From Verrucomicrobia bacterium 12-59-8 (GTDB lineage: Bacteria > Verrucomicrobiota > Verrucomicrobiae > Verrucomicrobiales > Verrucomicrobiaceae): 25,500 bases of DNA. The notes below the pieces were generated by a model. It saw only the letters and a program-made list of their open reading frames with translations. It was not told where the DNA came from and did not search any database. The translations under genes and the position numbers were made by a program. This document shows, in pieces, positions 24,140-25,500 of the stretch. Position 1 is the stretch's first letter. Every line of letters starts with the position of its first letter. The DNA lies in contig NCCR01000056.1 of assembly GCA_002279765.1 (NCBI GenBank), forward strand, positions 4,100 to 29,599, in the 5' to 3' direction.

Positions 24140-25135
24140 TCAATCCCATGGATCGGCAAAGCCTCGCAACACGCGGTGCCTTGCCCGCACGCGGCGGAAT
24201 AAGCGGGCGAGCAGCCGCCTTCCATAGGGTTTTACGGAGGCTGGCAGGCGCGAGGTCAGCAGGCCGCATAATGCTGGCAGGCCGAGGAGCGGGTGCCACC
24301 AGCTGTCCGCCCACACCTGGCGGAAGCGGTCTACCGCCTCCGGGGTGTCTGCCCCTAGCAGCAGGCCGAGCCACAGCCGGTAGTAGTCCCGTGTCAACCT
24401 TCGGCGTGAAGCAGATGCCCACCGATAGCCATGATGCTTCTCCAGACAGTGGATTGAGCGGCGCATCATCATCAGCCGCTTCGGCTCAGGAACCCGGGCG
24501 GGCACAATATAAAACGCGGTAGCTTCAGGCACGTGCGCAAACTTCTGCCCAGCCTCAGCCGCACGCAAAAAGATGTCCCAGTCCTCCGCGTGCTGGATGT
24601 CTGGATCCTCGTCGAAAAAGCCCACCTTTTCAACAAAAGAGCGCCGAACCAAAGTCACGGACGGAAGGACGAAGTTATAGTAATAGAGGCACTCCAAGAG
24701 CCGCGCCTGCTCCAGTGGGAGGGGGCCAAAATCAGTGCGTCCAGAAGGAGGTGACTCTGGACTTTCACGAATGTTCGCCCTGGCAAAAACAACATCCGCC
24801 TCAGACTTGCGCTGGGTCTCCAGCAGTTTGGCAAGATGGCAGTGATGCCAGACATCGTCAGAGTCCAGAAAGGCGAGCAGGCTGCCTGTGGAGGCCCTGA
24901 TGGCGGCATTGCGCGCGGCAGACACGCCACGGTTCAATGGCTGCGGCAGATAGCGGACCGTCACCCCAGGCACCTCCGGCAAAGCTTTCATGGCCGCCGC
25001 AGTGTCATCCGTGGAGCAGTCGTCCGCCAGAAGGAACTCAAGAGGACGGTGCGCCTGCGCCGTCACTGAATCATAGCATCTCCTGATCAGGGAAGCTCTG
25101 TTGTAACTCGGAACGATGACACTGATGGTGCTCAT
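24140..25135 (-). CDS. Glycosyltransferase family 2 (GT-A fold)
   Basis: The product is 331 residues from ATG 25133-25135; an in-frame ATG 12 bases upstream is possible. It begins STISVIVPSYNRASLIRRC, then LLADDCSTDDT (nucleotide-binding Asp at about 38-39) and RGVSAARNAAIRAS. The metal-binding DSDD at 91-94 (FLDSDDVWH) and a HAEDWDIFLR catalytic-region block follow. The roughly 100-residue C-terminus is basic with no recognised domain. It should be an inverting transferase adding one sugar to the glycan in the cytoplasm. The 162-base gap to the acyltransferase fragment upstream is one of the larger gaps here and could hold a promoter, but I found no convincing -35/-10 pair. Confidence 0.92.
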   Translation of the reverse strand: MSTISVIVPSYNRASLIRRCYDSVTAQAHRPLEFLLADDCSTDDTAAAMKALPEVPGVTVRYLPQPLNRGVSAARNAAIRASTGSLLAFLDSDDVWHHCHLAKLLETQRKSEADVVFARANIRESPESPPSGRTDFGPLPLEQARLLECLYYYNFVLPSVTLVRRSFVEKVGFFDEDPDIQHAEDWDIFLRAAEAGQKFAHVPEATAFYIVPARVPEPKRLMMMRRSIHCLEKHHGYRWASASRRRLTRDYYRLWLGLLLGADTPEAVDRFRQVWADSWWHPLLGLPALCGLLTSRLPASVKPYGRRLLARLFRRVRARHRVLRGFADPWD

Positions 25136-25297
25136 TCTATTGTCCATTCTCCAGAAGCGGAACTGTAGAAAACACTGAGCCGAACCGCCTTGTTGCGCCG
25201 GGCTCGTGAAAGATTAAGTGCACGCAAAAAAACCATGTTGTTTGGTGCTGGTGAACATGCAACCACTTGTATAGGTAGAGCAGTCCATCGAAAAAGA

Positions 25298-25500
25298 TCA
25301 AGCCAGCGGACGTAGTCGCGCACGCAGCCCCAGAAATGGACGCTCCACCAGAAGATAGGAAAGCACGGCCGCGAAACCCGCCGCCACCCAGGCCCCAGGG
25401 AAAGTCATCCACCACGCATCTGCAGGCCAGCCAAACAAAGCCGGGGAGCTGCAAAAGAGCTGCTGCCAGATGTAAAGGGAGAAGGAAAGCAGGCCGATGA
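25298..25500 (-). CDS. Acyltransferase family 3, C-terminal fragment (fifth copy)
   Basis: Translating the minus strand from the right edge gives a 66-residue C-terminus ending at TGA 25298-25300. It reads IGLLSFSLYIWQQLF, then a helix (AWVAAGFAAVLSYLL), then VERPFLGLRARLRPLA. The LSFSLYIWQ-LF and LSY-LVERPFL blocks are the standard end of OafA-type acyltransferase-3 proteins. This VERPF ending places it nearer OafA than the tandem pair at 8899-11286. The rest of the gene lies beyond the window. Confidence 0.82.
   Translation of the reverse strand, partial: IGLLSFSLYIWQQLFCSSPALFGWPADAWWMTFPGAWVAAGFAAVLSYLLVERPFLGLRARLRPLA

Overview
The window is an envelope/extracellular polysaccharide locus. 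It holds an outer-membrane export module at the left end and a long run of glycosyltransferases, O-acyltransferases, sugar-nucleotide epimerases and methyltransferases. All genes but one (5633-6781) lie on the minus strand, so transcription runs from right to left. The Wza-type lipoprotein, the outer-membrane barrel and the Wzz-like protein point to a Gram-negative (diderm) bacterium. Few starts have a Shine-Dalgarno sequence, a tail-poor prepilin-like protein is present, and much of the window is GC-rich. This mix fits Verrucomicrobiota (Prosthecobacter/Verrucomicrobium-like), but that placement is inference and I am only moderately sure of it.

Layout. 1-2557: start of a Wzz/GumC-type chain-length protein (cut by the left edge), a Wza-type export lipoprotein and a large outer-membrane beta-barrel. 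2665-5413: a group of four poorly characterised genes: a two-helix small membrane protein, a secreted protein with a calcium-loop motif, a membrane-anchored endonuclease/exonuclease/phosphatase-fold protein and a prepilin-like protein. 5633-8902: three glycosyltransferases, one of them on the plus strand. 8899-11286: two tandem paralogous acyltransferase-3 genes. 11298-13924: a translationally coupled pair, polyprenyl-phosphate-sugar synthase (GT2) plus a GT-C-like membrane transferase. 13935-15032: a third acyltransferase. 15093-18123: SDR, GMC-type flavoprotein and FkbM methyltransferase. 18146-20777: a DUF6056-like polytopic protein and a broken acyltransferase. 20822-25135: a methyltransferase-GT2 fusion, a CDP-paratose-epimerase-like SDR, a Methyltransf_24-type methyltransferase and a GT2. 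25298-25500: C-terminus of a fifth acyltransferase, cut by the right edge.

Together the genes would make and decorate a glycan (glycosylation, methylation, probable O-acetylation, epimerisation) and export it across the outer membrane. No priming sugar-phosphate transferase, clear Wzx flippase or clear Wzy polymerase is seen, so the locus must extend beyond the window or share these functions with another locus. The left part (1 to about 4 kb) is clearly less GC-rich than the right part, by eye about 40-50% against about 60%.

The observations most worth following are the out-of-frame internal deletion in the acyltransferase at 19546-20777, the flavoprotein/SDR pair at 15093-17283, the methyltransferase-GT2 fusion next to an SDR whose catalytic Tyr is Phe, and the uncharacterised group at 2665-5413. 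I saw no tRNA, rRNA, CRISPR array or insertion sequence, and no gene-free stretch longer than about 220 bases.
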